Shown: positions 34,199 to 45,633 of the stretch, piece after piece
How positions within the stretch are numbered: position 1 is the stretch's first letter
How the letters are laid out: every line of letters begins with the position of its first letter
From: Triglochin maritima
Taxonomy: Eukaryota; Streptophyta; Magnoliopsida; Alismatales; Juncaginaceae
Reading direction: 5' to 3'
Length of the DNA stretch: 64,000 bases
NCBI GenBank assembly: GCA_963682175.1
Contig: OY821789.1
Location: 31,626,188 to 31,690,187 of the forward strand
Notes under the pieces: model-generated
Databases searched by the model: none
What the model was told of the DNA's origin: nothing
What the model saw: the letters and a program-made list of their open reading frames with translations, nothing else
Made by a program: the position numbers and the translations under genes

Positions 34199-37100
34199 AT
34201 GGCTGCTAATTTCCGTGAAGAGGAGCAGTTGCTGGACCCACCTGTTCCACCTATGCTTCCAGTTGTCGTTCCCATACCTCTTCGTGATCGATGCTACCCG
34301 AGCCGTACAGCTCTGCCCTCATGCATCGTATTGCCAGAGGCAAATGGGAACTATTTTGAGGTCAAGCCTCAGTTTATTTCCATGCTCCCTCATTTCACTG
34401 GGAAATGTGACCCCTATATCTTTCTCAGGGAATTTGAGGAGGTCTGTGCTATGTTCAAACTGCAACAACTTAGCACAGACTCCATTCATCTTAGGCTTGT
34501 CCCCTTTGCGCTTAAGGATGACGCCAAGAAGTGGTTGTACAGCAACCAGGCGAATGCCTTCAGGACTTGGGATGAGTTTCAGTCTGCATTCCTCAAAAAG
34601 TATTTTCCAAATCATCGGACTCAAAAATTGAGGAACGAAATCAATTCGTTCTATCAACATGAGACCGAATCATTTCATGCATACTTAGAGAGGTTCAAGG
34701 AGCTACTATCCTCATGCCCTCACCATGGCATTGAGTTGTGGCGCCTGTGTCAGATTATCTACGAGGGTCTTCACATTCCATCTAGAACGCTCCTTGAGTC
34801 CATGTGTCAAGGAGAGTTCTTAGGAAAGGATGAAAGGGAGGCATGGGCTTTCCTAGAAGACCTCGCCGAGAAAACAATGCAATGGGAGAGTGTGAGAGAA
34901 CCACCTGCATCATCTAGTATAGGAGCGAGGATCGCGAATGCAAACTCGACTAGATCGGGTTCCGCATTTGCTGTCGATTCCTTTACGGCCACCGAGGCAC
35001 GCATGGCGGCCTTAATGCGCCGTATGGATTCGATTGAGCTCCAAAACCAACACGATGTATCTCATGTGTCTGCATCTGGTTCAGTTCCATGTCATTTATG
35101 TGGTAGGATAGGTCATATAGGGGGTGAGTGTGCATCCATTCCTCCTGAGATGGAACATGTAAATGCCATCTATGATAGATCCAGGAATGACCCATATTCA
35201 TCATCATATAACCCTGGATGGAGGAACCACCCTAATTTTTCATGGAACCATAACAATGCCCCAGGTGGTCCTTCAAACTTTTCTCGACCACCTAACCGAC
35301 CACACTACCCTCCCATGCATTCACAGTCTCATCAGCCACCCCAAAGTCAGAATACCAACCAACCAGGTTTCCCAAATTCTAACAACTTGGAAACCCGGTT
35401 TAATTCGCTTGAGAACTTAACTCGTGGACTTGAGAACTCTGTAAAAAACTTTATGTCATCCACGAGTCAAGTTCTCACTTCGAATCAGCAGACCATCAAA
35501 TCTCTCGAGCTTCAGATGGGTCAGTTGGCTCAGTCTGTACATGAGAGAGAGAGAGGGAGCCTGCCTAGCCAACCTGTGGCTAACCCCCGTGCTCAACATC
35601 ACTCGAACATGCAAAATGCAAGTTCAAGACCACAGGGGGGGCAAGTGAACTACGTGGAAGAACCTGTGGACCATGTTAATGCCATTGTGACCCTGAGAAA
35701 TGGGAAGCAGGTCAACAACCACGTATCACTGCCAGAAAATCCATCTGTGCCACCCCTTTGTGGGAATGATGGTGAGGAAGAGGCCGAGGGTGAGAGTAAT
35801 ACACCAAAGCCTCCTTCTCCGGCTCCGCCCAAGACATACCTACCAAAAGCTCCTTATCCTAGTAGGTTGTCTAAGAAACAGAGTGACAGTGTGGATAAGA
35901 TGATGGAGATATTTAAGAAAGTGAATGTCAACATTCCTTTGTTAGACATGATTCAACAAATACCTCCATATGCAAAATTCCTGAAGGATCTCTGTACAAC
36001 TAAGAGGAAAACCAATGTCCCTAGCAAAGCCTTTTTGGCGGCTAATGTGAGTTCGATCATCTCGAACCCAACGTACATAAAATTGAAGGACCCGGGCAGT
36101 CCAACAATTTCATGTATCATTGGGGACTCTCGCATTAACAATGTTTTGCTAGATCTAGGGTCGGCGGTTAACCTCTTACCTGCTTCTGTGTATCAACGAT
36201 TAAGCCTAGGCACTCTCAAGCCTACGAAAACAACTTTGCAGTTGGCTGATCGTTCGATCAAAGTCCCGTTGGGGGTCATTGAAGATGTCCTAATCAAGGT
36301 CGGTGACTTCATATTTCCTGTTGATTTCGTCGTCCTTGAGACCGAACCAATTAAGACTACCCACTCTCAGATTCCATTGATTTTGGGTAGACCTTTTTTG
36401 GCGACGTCAAATGCCTTGATCAATTGTCGTACTGGACTCATGAAATTGTCGTTCGGGAACTTGACCGCGACATTCCATGTGTTCAATATGGCTAGGCAGC
36501 CGGCATCTTCCGAGGACCCCATGGAAGTCCATCTTATCCGGGACTTGGAAGAAGAATTGGAAGAAGAGTACCCCCTGATTCATGAGAATTTAAATGATTA
36601 CTTCATGGATGAGTCTGATCATGAAGAGGACGGGGGTGAGTTGAGCAATGATGTGCATGCTGTTCAGTACATGCGAGCTCCTCCTATCTTACATCTCGAG
36701 CTAGATATCACGCCTCGCCTGGAGGAGCCACCCACACCTGAGCTCAAAGAACTCCCCAAGGAATTGAAACACGTTTTTCTTGGTCCCGATAGGTCATTTC
36801 CGGTGATTATTTCATCGACGTTGACTGGTGATCAGGAAGAACGGTTGATTCAAGTCCTAAAGGAGCACAAATCAGCCATTGGGTGGTCCTTGAGGGACAT
36901 CAAAGGGATAAGTCCCGACGTCGTGCAGCACCACATCTTTATGGAGGATGAGGCACGACCACGTCGCGACCCACAGAGGCGTTTAAATCCAGCCATGACA
37001 GAAGTAGTTAAGAAAGAGATCATCAAGTGTTTAGATCATGGCATCATTTTTCCCATTTCGGACAGTACTTGGGTAAGTCCTGTCCAGGTTGTGCCCAAGA

Positions 37101-39646
37101 AGTCGGGTATCACCGTTGTCCAGAATGACAACAATGAGCTTGTACCCACACGACTTCAAACTGGGTGGCGAGTGTGTATTGACTATAGGAAGTTGAACGC
37201 GGTCACGCGTAAGGACCACTTCCCTCTACCTTTCATCGACCAGATGTTGGAGAGACTCGCCGGGCACGCCTATTACTGTTTCCTTGATGGTTATTCGGGG
37301 TACAATCAAATCCCAGTCGCCCCCGAAGACCAGGAGAAAACCACGTTCACTTGTCCTTTTGGGACGTTTGCTTATAGACGCATGCCTTTTGGACTATGCA
37401 ATGCACCTGCAACATTCCAACGTTGCATGTTAAGTATCTTTTCCGATATGGTCGAGAACTTCCTTGAGATCTTCATGGATGATTTCTCGGTTCATGGCAC
37501 CTCCTTTGATGAGTGCCTGCACCACCTGAGCCTTGTTCTCAAAAGGTGTTCGGAAACGAACTTAGCCCTTAATTGGGAAAAGTGTCATTTCATGGTCACA
37601 AAAGGCATCGTGTTGGGTCACGTGGTATCTCGTGATGGTATCGAGGTGGATAGGGCAAAGATTGAGCTTATTTCTAAGCTTCCGCCACCCACCTCGGTCA
37701 AAGAAATCCGTTCTTTCCTTGGACACGCCGGTTTTTACCGGCGATTCATTAAGGATTTCAGCAAGATAGCTCGTCCTTTGACGAGCTTGCTTGCTAAAGG
37801 AACCTCCTTTGAGTTCACACCCGAGTGCCTGACTGCCTTTGGGTTTCTGAAGCGTGAGTTGACCTCCGCTCCTATTATTAAGGCACCGGTGTGGACTCTA
37901 CCGTTCGAGCTGATGTGTGATGCTTCTGATTACGCGATAGGAGCAGTTTTGGGTCAGAAAGTCGACAAATTGTCTCATGTGATCTATTATGCAAGTCGTA
38001 CTCTCAATGACGCCCAACTCAACTACTCCGTTACTAAGAAAGAGTTCCTCGCGATCATATTTGCGTTGGAAAATTTTCGTCAGTACCTCATAGGGTCGCA
38101 TGTCATCATCTACACTGATCACTCAGCTCTTCGCTACCTTTTGTCTAAAAAGGATGCGAAACCCCGTCTCTTGCGTTGGATCTTGTTGTTACAAGAATTC
38201 GACCTTGAAATACGGGACAAGAAGGGATGCGAGAATGTCGTGGCTGATCACCTATCTCGCATCCCCATCGATCTTTCACCGGATCCACCGGTGAACGAGT
38301 TTTTTCCTGATGAGAACCTTATGGCAATAGCCTCACCTCCCTGGTTCGCTGACATTGTGAACTATTTAGCAACCGGGGAGGTGCCGGCTCATTGGAGACA
38401 CAGTGAGACAGCGAAGTTCAAGTCGTTAGTCAAGCACTTCTATTGGGATGATCCATACTTATTTAAGTATTGTGCTGATCAAATCATAAGGAGGTGCATT
38501 CCTGACGACGAGATTCAGAGTGTCTTGTCCTTTTGCCATAAGGAGGCATGTGGTGGGCACTTCGGTGCCAAGAAAACCGCTGCCAAAGTTCTCCAATGCG
38601 GTTTTTACTGGCCCACGTTGTTCCAAGACGCTTTTGCATTTTGCAAAGCATGCGATAGGTGCCAACGTGTGGGCCGCATTGGCAGACGAGATATGATGCC
38701 ACTCAATCCTATCTTAGTGGTTAACATCTTTGATGTTTGGGGAATTGACTTCATGGGTCCTTTCCCCGTGTCCCATGGTCACACGTACATCCTTGTGGCG
38801 GTCGATTATGTGTCAAAGTGGGTTGAAGCAATCCCCACTCGCACTAACGATCGCAAGGTGGTGATCAAATTTCTTAAAGAACACATCTTCGCGAGGTTTG
38901 GGACACCTCGTTGTATCATAAGTGATCGGGGGACACACTTTGTGAACCGATCCCTTGAGGCAGTGCTGAGGAAATACTCCATCACGCACAAGTTGGCCAC
39001 ACCTTATCATCCTCAAACCTGTGGCCAGGTGGAAATTTCCAACCGTCAACTCAAGCAAATTCTTGAGAAAACGGTTAATGCTTCAAGGAAAGATTGGTCG
39101 GTCAAGCTTAATGATGCATTGTGGGCTTTCCGCACTGCATTTAAAACCGACCTTGGCATGTCCCCCTACCGGCTAGTTTATGGCAAAGCTTGCCATCTTC
39201 CGGTAGAACTTGAGCACCGGGCATTATGGGCAATCAAACATCTTAACATGAGTCTTGATGTTTCCGGTGCCAATCGCAAATTAGACCTCAACGAGTTGGA
39301 GGAGTTGAGAAATGAAGCTTATGAGAATGCCAAGATCTGCAAGTCCCGCACTAAAATTTTCCACGATCGCTTGGTGCGAATCAAAACCTTCGAGGTGGGA
39401 CAAAAGGTCTTGTTGTATAATTCTCGCCTCCACTTGTTTCCGGGGAAACTTCGGAGCCGTTGGTCAGGTCCCTTCATTGTTTTAACCGTCTCCCCTCATG
39501 GGGCGGTTGAGATTCAAAATCCTAGGAATGGGGACGTGTTCAAAGTCAATGGACAACGCCTCAAACCATACTTGGAAGGGACCACGGCAGAGGTCGAGGA
39601 GGAAATCGTGCCTTTGCACGAACTCCCCGCGGATGTGGTCACTTGA
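34199..39646 (+). CDS. Athila Gag-Pol polyprotein (1815 aa), intact
   Basis: A single open frame. I chose ATG 34199 ([10 protein letters not shown] at +4); an in-frame ATG at 34082 is the alternative. Order of domains: Gag core ([16 protein letters not shown] onwards, from about 34390); zinc knuckle [14 protein letters not shown] near residue 297; aspartic protease with [12 protein letters not shown] near 650 (the DLG form is normal in Athila); reverse transcriptase from [15 protein letters not shown] near 988 to FMDDF near 1091; RNase H with CDASDYAIG near 1239 and [10 protein letters not shown] near 1306; integrase with its HHCC finger (HKEACGGHF...CKACDRC, about 1447-1490) and catalytic D-D-E in [10 protein letters not shown] (1514), ISDRGTHF (1574) and GQVEISNR (1610). 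No stop or frameshift was found. It supplies replication and integration functions and could act in trans on related defective copies. Confidence 0.93.
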   Translation: MAANFREEEQLLDPPVPPMLPVVVPIPLRDRCYPSRTALPSCIVLPEANGNYFEVKPQFISMLPHFTGKCDPYIFLREFEEVCAMFKLQQLSTDSIHLRLVPFALKDDAKKWLYSNQANAFRTWDEFQSAFLKKYFPNHRTQKLRNEINSFYQHETESFHAYLERFKELLSSCPHHGIELWRLCQIIYEGLHIPSRTLLESMCQGEFLGKDEREAWAFLEDLAEKTMQWESVREPPASSSIGARIANANSTRSGSAFAVDSFTATEARMAALMRRMDSIELQNQHDVSHVSASGSVPCHLCGRIGHIGGECASIPPEMEHVNAIYDRSRNDPYSSSYNPGWRNHPNFSWNHNNAPGGPSNFSRPPNRPHYPPMHSQSHQPPQSQNTNQPGFPNSNNLETRFNSLENLTRGLENSVKNFMSSTSQVLTSNQQTIKSLELQMGQLAQSVHERERGSLPSQPVANPRAQHHSNMQNASSRPQGGQVNYVEEPVDHVNAIVTLRNGKQVNNHVSLPENPSVPPLCGNDGEEEAEGESNTPKPPSPAPPKTYLPKAPYPSRLSKKQSDSVDKMMEIFKKVNVNIPLLDMIQQIPPYAKFLKDLCTTKRKTNVPSKAFLAANVSSIISNPTYIKLKDPGSPTISCIIGDSRINNVLLDLGSAVNLLPASVYQRLSLGTLKPTKTTLQLADRSIKVPLGVIEDVLIKVGDFIFPVDFVVLETEPIKTTHSQIPLILGRPFLATSNALINCRTGLMKLSFGNLTATFHVFNMARQPASSEDPMEVHLIRDLEEELEEEYPLIHENLNDYFMDESDHEEDGGELSNDVHAVQYMRAPPILHLELDITPRLEEPPTPELKELPKELKHVFLGPDRSFPVIISSTLTGDQEERLIQVLKEHKSAIGWSLRDIKGISPDVVQHHIFMEDEARPRRDPQRRLNPAMTEVVKKEIIKCLDHGIIFPISDSTWVSPVQVVPKKSGITVVQNDNNELVPTRLQTGWRVCIDYRKLNAVTRKDHFPLPFIDQMLERLAGHAYYCFLDGYSGYNQIPVAPEDQEKTTFTCPFGTFAYRRMPFGLCNAPATFQRCMLSIFSDMVENFLEIFMDDFSVHGTSFDECLHHLSLVLKRCSETNLALNWEKCHFMVTKGIVLGHVVSRDGIEVDRAKIELISKLPPPTSVKEIRSFLGHAGFYRRFIKDFSKIARPLTSLLAKGTSFEFTPECLTAFGFLKRELTSAPIIKAPVWTLPFELMCDASDYAIGAVLGQKVDKLSHVIYYASRTLNDAQLNYSVTKKEFLAIIFALENFRQYLIGSHVIIYTDHSALRYLLSKKDAKPRLLRWILLLQEFDLEIRDKKGCENVVADHLSRIPIDLSPDPPVNEFFPDENLMAIASPPWFADIVNYLATGEVPAHWRHSETAKFKSLVKHFYWDDPYLFKYCADQIIRRCIPDDEIQSVLSFCHKEACGGHFGAKKTAAKVLQCGFYWPTLFQDAFAFCKACDRCQRVGRIGRRDMMPLNPILVVNIFDVWGIDFMGPFPVSHGHTYILVAVDYVSKWVEAIPTRTNDRKVVIKFLKEHIFARFGTPRCIISDRGTHFVNRSLEAVLRKYSITHKLATPYHPQTCGQVEISNRQLKQILEKTVNASRKDWSVKLNDALWAFRTAFKTDLGMSPYRLVYGKACHLPVELEHRALWAIKHLNMSLDVSGANRKLDLNELEELRNEAYENAKICKSRTKIFHDRLVRIKTFEVGQKVLLYNSRLHLFPGKLRSRWSGPFIVLTVSPHGAVEIQNPRNGDVFKVNGQRLKPYLEGTTAEVEEEIVPLHELPADVVT

Positions 39647-39862
39647 TGTGGTCCATCCCTCCATTTGTTTGTACATATCTTTGTTTTGTTTAAAAAAAAA
39701 AATGATGAAAACCAAAAAATTGGAAGACCAATGTGATATTTGCCCCTTCCCTTGATTAAAAACGCGTTTTGGCCTGCCCTACGCATTATTCCATCAGACG
39801 AAAACGCGTTTCTTCTTCAGATCTAGCCTCCACCAAAATTCCACTACCCGATCCCCTAAACC

Positions 39863-39901
39863 GACCGCTAATTAGCGGTTTCAAACCGCTAATCAGCGGT
39901 C
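39863..39901. repeat. Palindrome doublet between pol and ORF3
   Basis: GACCGCTAATTAGCGGTT (39863) and AACCGCTAATCAGCGGTC (39884) start 21 bp apart. They lie directly before a pyrimidine tract and CAG at 39903-39920 and about 185 bp before the ORF3 ATG. Confidence 0.9.
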
Positions 39902-39902
39902 G

Positions 39903-39920
39903 TTTTTTCTTTGTTTCCAG
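39903..39920 (+). promoter_or_regulatory. Candidate splice acceptor for ORF3 mRNA
   Basis: A T-rich tract ending TTTGTTTCCAG precedes ORF3 and follows the doublet. Athila-type ORF3/env-like proteins are thought to need a spliced RNA, so this is a plausible acceptor. No donor was assigned. Confidence 0.4.
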
Positions 39921-40085
39921 AATCTCTTCGTCTGGGTGTTGAATTTGGTATTTTCTGTTGGTTTCGTGGTTGGACGTCTGTGTTGCTGCGGGAAACGGCG
40001 TGCGGTGGTCTCTTCTCCTCTCGCGCCGTGTTCGTCTTCGCCGTCGTGTGCCTCGCCGCTAAAGCTCGCCAAGGTAGGTTCAGGT

Positions 40086-40979
40086 ATGGCCAGCCATCAT
40101 TTAATTCCAGAACTCAATTTTGCCTCCCTGATTCGCGAGTTCGGAGAACCCTTCTACGATCGAATCGTAGCTAAAGGGTGGTACCATTTATTGTATGAGG
40201 GCGATGAATCCATGTACGTAGAGCCTCTCGTACATGAATTCTTTGCTAAACTCGAGCGTGACCAGACCGGTCCACTCGAGTTCAGTATCACTCTCAGAGG
40301 GGTGAAACACACCGTGACACCCCAGCTAATCTCCGACGCGACTGGGATCCCCTTGGTTGATGAGTTTGCACCCACCCACGATATCAATTTTTATCGATCT
40401 ATGCTTGGGCGTGGGCAGCCTATTTCATCACATGGGGGAGTACCTAATGCGCACATTTACTCCAATGTGCACATTGTAGCCAGGTGGGTATGTAGAAATG
40501 TGTTGGGCCAAGAGCGGACCTCCACATTTTTTACACCTAGTTTGCGAATCGTGTATAGTCTGATGGACGGTTCACCACACTGCATGTGTCGAACATTGTT
40601 CGACGTTTTAGTGAACGCCAGTCTGAAAGATATACATTGTTTGCCGACTCTGGTTACCAAATTGTGTGGCATGTTGGACATCCCACGATTTGAGCGCTTA
40701 CTGAGTCGCCAAGGCACCGACCTCGAGGTAGCGAAGATGACCCCGTCATTTCGTCATTGCCTTCCTGAGGCATGGGTGCCTGACTATATGGAGGAGGATG
40801 TTAGAGCCAGTTCCTCAAGCTCGTCTGTGAGCTCAGGAACGCTCTTTAATACCGACATTTCTGAGATGGCGGTCGAGCAGCAGAACGTCATCTTAGCCAA
40901 GCAAAACCGGAAGATCTATAGGAAGTTGTCGGCTCTGGAGAGAGGTGCCTCTTCAGGCACTTCTGGCCGTCGTCATTAG
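40086..40979 (+). CDS. Athila ORF3 (env-position) protein, 297 aa
   Basis: Start chosen at ATG 40086 (MASHHLIPELNF); the frame is open further upstream from 39936 but that part is Ser/Cys-rich and unconvincing. The protein has the FYDRIVAKGWYHLL and LRGVKHTVTPQLISDATGIP blocks of the plant retrotransposon ORF1/transposase-32-like family found downstream of pol in Athila elements. It ends with a Ser-rich stretch and a basic tail. No signal peptide or transmembrane segment is visible, so calling it an envelope protein would be unsupported. Function unknown. The frame is intact, which fits a recently active element. Confidence 0.75.
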   Translation: MASHHLIPELNFASLIREFGEPFYDRIVAKGWYHLLYEGDESMYVEPLVHEFFAKLERDQTGPLEFSITLRGVKHTVTPQLISDATGIPLVDEFAPTHDINFYRSMLGRGQPISSHGGVPNAHIYSNVHIVARWVCRNVLGQERTSTFFTPSLRIVYSLMDGSPHCMCRTLFDVLVNASLKDIHCLPTLVTKLCGMLDIPRFERLLSRQGTDLEVAKMTPSFRHCLPEAWVPDYMEEDVRASSSSSSVSSGTLFNTDISEMAVEQQNVILAKQNRKIYRKLSALERGASSGTSGRRH

Positions 40980-40993
40980 TCCGGTACACCCTA

Positions 40994-41040
40994 TCCATGC
41001 ATTGGCACCATTTTGCCATACATTGAGGACAATGCATGGA
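40994..41040 (+). other. Hairpin after ORF3
   Basis: TCCATGCATTG (40994-41004) pairs perfectly with CAATGCATGGA (41030-41040). A smaller TGGCA...TGCCA pair lies in the loop. It ends immediately before a polypurine-like tract. Confidence 0.8.
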
Positions 41041-41055
41041 TTAGGTGTGGGGGGG
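41041..41055 (+). other. Internal polypurine-like tract
   Basis: TTAGGTGTGGGGGGG shares its first 13 bases with the true polypurine tract at 42297. It could be a second plus-strand primer, or a duplicated relic. Confidence 0.5.
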
Positions 41056-42292
41056 TGTTTTCACGTTTGTACATAGTTTGTGTTTTTTTTTGTTTTGTTG
41101 TTTTCTTTTGTGTGCATTGTTAGGGTCATGTTAGTGTGCCGCATTTAATATCGATATACCTGCTTGCCATGATCCTTGGGTGACTTATCTTCTTTTGCTT
41201 GCCTAGTGCTTTAAAATTTTCACATTTCTTTCAAAATCTTCATGTGTTTGCGAAAGAAAATGTTTTTTTTGTGGGTTTTGCGTGTGTTTAGCATGTGCAA
41301 AACCGTTGAGAGGCAAAGTAAAAAGAAAGCTCCCAAAATTGTCTTGAACTTGATGCATTAGGATTTCTAGTTTACTGGCTTTAGGTCTTATCGAGTCGTT
41401 AGGATGCACCCCGGTTTTCCCTCGGGGGGTGTGTAATCATAGGGTTTCAGCACTCAAACATTTAAAGAAGTCCACCCTGAACCTAGTGAGTCAATAATTC
41501 GTGTCTGTTAGTATAAGGAAGTTTGTCGTAGTCAAGGGCCCTTAATCTCTTTTTGTGAAACTTAAGTGTAGGGGTTTTGGTTCCCATGTAGATAAATAAA
41601 TAAGTGGTGTTCTCTCTTCTCGCACGGCTCCTATCACTCGGGAAAGTAGGTCTGAGGGGACTTTGTGCCTGGTGCTTTCGAGTCATCTGACTTGGGATGC
41701 ACCGACCGAACTCTCGTTACACGGGTGGTAGGGATCGCCCTATGTGGAGATTTGGGGGAAGGTGTACGTGATAGTGTAAGTCCTCATAGGCAATGATGCA
41801 CGAAACCTGACCCTGGGAGAATCAAACACCAACCAATAAAATGCTCCAAAGAAAAAAAAGAAAAAAAAAAAAGAGAGAAAAAAAAAAAGCAAATAAGAAC
41901 CAAAATGGACTCTACACATTGTATCACATTCAGAAGTTAAGGTTGCCCATGTCTTTCACTTAAGTCCTTAACTAACTCTCACGAATAACTCATTAGGCTA
42001 GGTGTGTGGACCGATTACATTTATAGAGTCGACCCGTAGTATTACCGCGTTCCATGATCGACAAAATAAGTCCAACGAGTCGTGTATCTAGATTGATTAA
42101 TGCATCTTGTTCGGATTTTGTGGGTATATCCGCTGAAAACCCTCAGGAGACAACACTCCTCCTCCTTGGCGACAAGGAGGTTTAACGGCTTGTTGCACGT
42201 GCTAAGTGCAACCGTGATTCCTACGAAAGTGAGTTAGGATTTCTTGTTTTTCGTATGCTTTTCTCTTTCTTTGTTTTGCTCGGGACTAGCAA

Positions 42293-42312
42293 AAGTTAGG
42301 TGTGGGGGTATT
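42293..42312 (+). other. Polypurine tract of young Athila
   Basis: AAAAGTTAGGTGTGGGGGTA lies directly before the 3' LTR start TGATTGACATC at 42313. Confidence 0.85.
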
Positions 42313-43717
42313 TGATTGACATCATTTCATGCTCATATTTGTATCTTATATCCATTATCTTTCACCTAAACAATGCTATGTCACGAGTTTTATGTTTAGT
42401 TTTCAGGAATAAATAGGTTTGAAGAGATGAAACATAAAAGGACCCAAAAGCTGTGAAAAAGGACTGAATTGTGAGATCTGGGGACCAAGATGCAAGACAA
42501 AAGGACCTGATTGCAAGACAGAAGGACCTAAGAGCAAAACAGAATACTCCACACCATCATGGGGAGTATTTTACCAATTCGATTCGGGTCGGAGCTCCAA
42601 CAAAGCAACCAAATGCATCCAATACCAAGAAACACTTCAAGAAAAGCCCACAAAGAAAACCATACGGATCTAAATCTTATAGACCGCCAATTGGCGGTCT
42701 GGAACCGCTAATTGGCGGTCCATTTAGCCCAGAATCCATCCAGTTTTCTGTAGCACGTGTATTAGTGTATTCTTAGTGTATTTTTGGTATTGGTTTAGTC
42801 CCACATCGGGGGATTGTCCCGGTTTAGCTTTTTCCATGGCTATAAATAGAACTCTTCACCTTCCATTGTAATCACTCCATGCTTGTGGCCATTCTCCCTA
42901 ATTGAAGTAGAAGCCTTGAAGCAAGAAACTCAATAGGGAGATGCTACTGGTATTGTGAGTCTTCAATTAATAAAATTTGCTTTGTTTTGTGCTTCCTTTA
43001 TTGTTTATGCATGTTTTAGTTTAATCGTCTTTTCATTAATTTTTAGTAGCTTAGTTAATATGTTTTCTTTACTTAGCTTAATAACTAGTGTAATGTTTAG
43101 TGAGTAAAACCACTCCCCTTTTGGGGGGTGGAGATGATTATCATATATGCAATTAAGGAAGGATGAATGTTTATTATGAAATGTGTTGATTAATATGAAT
43201 GCATGCTTGCTTGTTAGAATAGAACACTTCACTAGATGGGTTTTGCCATGATAAGTAGACACCTCCCATGCTTGTTTAGTCTCTTAAATAACCAGCTTGT
43301 ATGTATGAATGTTACTCAAAATAGGTTAGTGATTTAATTGATGGGTTTTGCCATGATAAGTAGACACCTCCCATACATGCAAACACTACCTACACTTGTG
43401 CCTATAGGAAGATCTTCTTGCCTCCTTATTGTGTATGTGTAGTCACTCCACCCCTTAAGGGGTCTCTCTCTTATTGATTCCTGCATAGTATCAAGTTTCT
43501 CTAGCTTAGTTGTTAGTTCATTGTGTGTTCCTTTCGTTCGCATTTCATACTTCTTAGCATAGTTTAGTGTAGAGTAGCTTAATCAATCTTTCTCCCCCAA
43601 TCTTTGCCACTTGATTTCTGATAAACAAGAGCGAGCTCACCTCCCTGAGGACGACCCGTACTTGCCACCGCTTCATCGCGGCCGTGCACTTGCGGTAGAA
43701 ATATAAAACGTTCAACA
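42313..43717 (+). repeat. 3' LTR of young Athila (1405 bp)
   Basis: Single-copy version of the LTR. It begins TGATTGACATC, ends GTTCAACA and is followed by the target duplication ACGGG. TATA is at 42841-42848 and the palindrome doublet at 42682-42720. Confidence 0.95.
42682..42720. repeat. Palindrome doublet in young Athila 3' LTR
   Basis: Identical to the doublet at 31213-31251: 18-bp palindromes starting at 42682 and 42703, 21 bp apart. Confidence 0.9.
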
Positions 43718-44029
43718 ACGGGAGCATTCACTGTTGTCAGAGGATCAATTTCCTCCTGTAGCAGCAACTCCCGCAGCGAAGGAAACACCTTCAACTCCTG
43801 CAGAAGCAACGGTCGCCTCGAAGGAAACACCTTCAACATCCACTCTACCAAGGATACAACTCAGTGAATGCAGCATTCCATGTGACCCACTGCTACAAGA
43901 GTTGGAACTTAGTGAGGTGAAGACGAAATGGCTGCGAGCCGAAGCAGTACTTAGGGAGGCGACCGTTAAAATTAACAACCTGGAGGAAGAACTCCGGATC
44001 TCTCAAGAAGAGTGTCGTGAGCTGAGAGT

Positions 44030-44650
44030 CCGTGGGGAGGAGGAAGAGAGGGAAGAGAGAAATAAGAGGGAGGCGGAGGAGAGGGAAGAGAGGGAGGAGG
44101 AAGAGAGAAGTAAGAGGGAGGCGGAGGAGAGGGAGAAGAGAGAGGAGGAAGAGAGGGAGAAGAGAGAGGAGGAAGAAAGGAAGAAGAGGAACGAGGAAGA
44201 GAGGGAGAAGAGGGAGGAGGATGAGAAGAAGAAGAGGGAGGAGGATGAGAAGCATAAGAGGGAGGAGGAAGAGCGGAAGAGGAGGGAGGAGGAAGAGAGG
44301 AAGAGAAGGGAGGAGGAGGATGAGAAGAAGAGGAGGGAGGAGGATGAGAGGAATAAGAGGGAGGAGGAAGAGGAAGGAGGAAGAGAGAAAAAAGAGGAGG
44401 GAGGAGGAAGATGAGAGGAATAAGAGGGAGGAGGAAGAGAGGAAGACGAGGAAGGAGGAAGAGAGAAAAAGGCGGAGGGAGGAAGAGAGGAAGAAGAGGG
44501 AGGAGGAAGACAGGAAGAAGAGGAAGGAGGAAGAGGGAGAGAAGAGGACGCAGGAAGAGAGAAAAAAACGGAGGGAGGAAGAGGGAGAGAAGAGGAAGGA
44601 GGAAGAAAGGAAGGAGGAAGTTATGAGGAGACAGGAGGAAAGAAAGAGGA
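44030..44650 (+). repeat. GAGGA-rich coding minisatellite (Glu/Arg/Lys coiled coil)
   Basis: About 600 bp of near-pure purine repeats built from GAGGAGGAAGAGAGGAAGAAG-like units. They encode alternating acidic and basic residues typical of a long single alpha helix or coiled coil. The frame changes near 44380, inside the repeat, which points to slippage. Confidence 0.85.
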
Positions 44651-45633
44651 AGGCTGGGGTTGCGCTTCCGCTTTTGCACCCTCAAAAAATGCGGACCATT
44701 AAACCACGCTTGCGCACAGAACACATAGACGAAGCACAAAGCAAATCTGGCCAAGATGAGGCACAGAAGATTGCCGCAGAAAAACAAGAAGAAATAAAGG
44801 AGGCCGAAGAAGCCACCACAAAAACAAAAGGGCCCGAAGAAGCCACTGAAGAAACAGCGAAAGATGAACTGGCCGCCCATGTTTCGTCCACGAGGCCAGA
44901 TGTGGATGAGACCGCCTTGAGAACGCTGACCAATGATGAGGTACATCGTTTATTGAATGCAACGGCTCCCTAGCGAGAAGCAAAAGATATTATCTGGAGG
45001 GGGGTTCTCAGCATTATCAGCAGGGGTGATCTCAAGGAAATAATTTCGCGAGGCACAGAAATCACCAACAAAACTCTTGACGGCCTAATTGAGGTACTCG
45101 TTAGAAGAGGAGGGCAAAAAAAGGTGGTCTGCTTATCAACCTTCGAATCGGAAATGATTGTGGAGGGACAGGGAGAAGATATAAAGAAAGATTATTTACT
45201 CCCAAAAATGGAAGGACTTAATGTGGAGGAAGTCGTCATCGCACAGCCATGCTGTTTGTCCGGCCACTGGACTCTGTTCGTTGCCCACGGACCTCGATCA
45301 GACTTCATTCAGTACAACAGCATCTCCCGCACGCTTAAAAGAGGTGAAAATCCTAACCGTTTAGTCGGAACTCATGAATGCACCGCGTCTAAGATAGCGG
45401 GATTCTGGCGAGGGTTTTTGGCGGTCGAATGGCCACTGAGAGTTGACAGGAAGGGTAGCCAACGACAGCTAGCGGGGAGTAACGACTGCGGGCCATACGT
45501 TTTGTACTGGATCAAGCGTTTGATGGAGAATGCTGATCCGACGCAGCCGAAGCAGAGCAAGGTTCTTCACCGTTTTAGAGGCGATTTGGCCAATTTCTTA
45601 CTCGAAGACTCTGGGATGTGCGATCAACAATAA

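Larger units (their letters stand above)
40980..42292 (+). other. 3' non-coding region of young Athila
   Basis: 1.3 kb with no conserved frame. It includes the hairpin and first polypurine-like tract (40994-41055), an A-rich tract (41848-41891), and blocks conserved in reverse at 13000-14300 in the old Athila, which suggests cis-acting roles. Confidence 0.7.
30844..43717 (+). mobile_element. Young, apparently complete Athila (Ty3/gypsy) retrotransposon
   Basis: A perfect 5-bp target duplication ACGGG flanks it (30839-30843 and 43718-43722). LTRs are 2117 bp (with a 712-bp internal duplication) and 1405 bp; apart from the duplication I saw one substitution, so the insertion is recent. It has a tRNA-Asp primer site, an intact gag-pol, an ORF3 and a polypurine tract. 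The reverse transcriptase [11 protein letters not shown] and FMDDFSVHG blocks are Athila-specific. It lies inside exon 3 of the MULE PMD-Ulp1 gene. Confidence 0.95.
29084..45633 (+). pseudogene. PMD-coiled coil-Ulp1 protease gene of MULE, split by Athila
   Basis: Exons fit in phase: 29084-29137 (start MDPSLPETS), 29217-29852, and 30660 onwards. Exon 2 encodes the plant-mobile-domain-like core, including GSTYYFRETKCGFAALHKQF and VEDVALLLGLRV. Exon 3 continues with VWLCEKFKLGDPRS and is interrupted at 30843/43718 by the Athila element; the same frame resumes after it. Next comes an extreme Glu/Arg/Lys coiled coil (about 44030-44650) with a frame change near 44380, then a Ulp1 (C48) domain with GHWTLFVAHG (about 45262) and GSNDCGPYVLYW (about 45475). 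A TAG at 44971-44973 is the only stop between the shift and the end at 45633. The position of the catalytic Asp reads Asn (QYNSI). Insertion, frameshift and stop make it non-functional. Ulp1 proteases normally cleave SUMO. Confidence 0.82.

Noticed and set aside
43972..44946. Long minus-strand open frame (324 codons) rich in Ser, Pro, Leu and Phe
   Set aside because: It is the antisense of the purine minisatellite in the PMD-Ulp1 exon; such repeats are stop-free on the other strand by composition.
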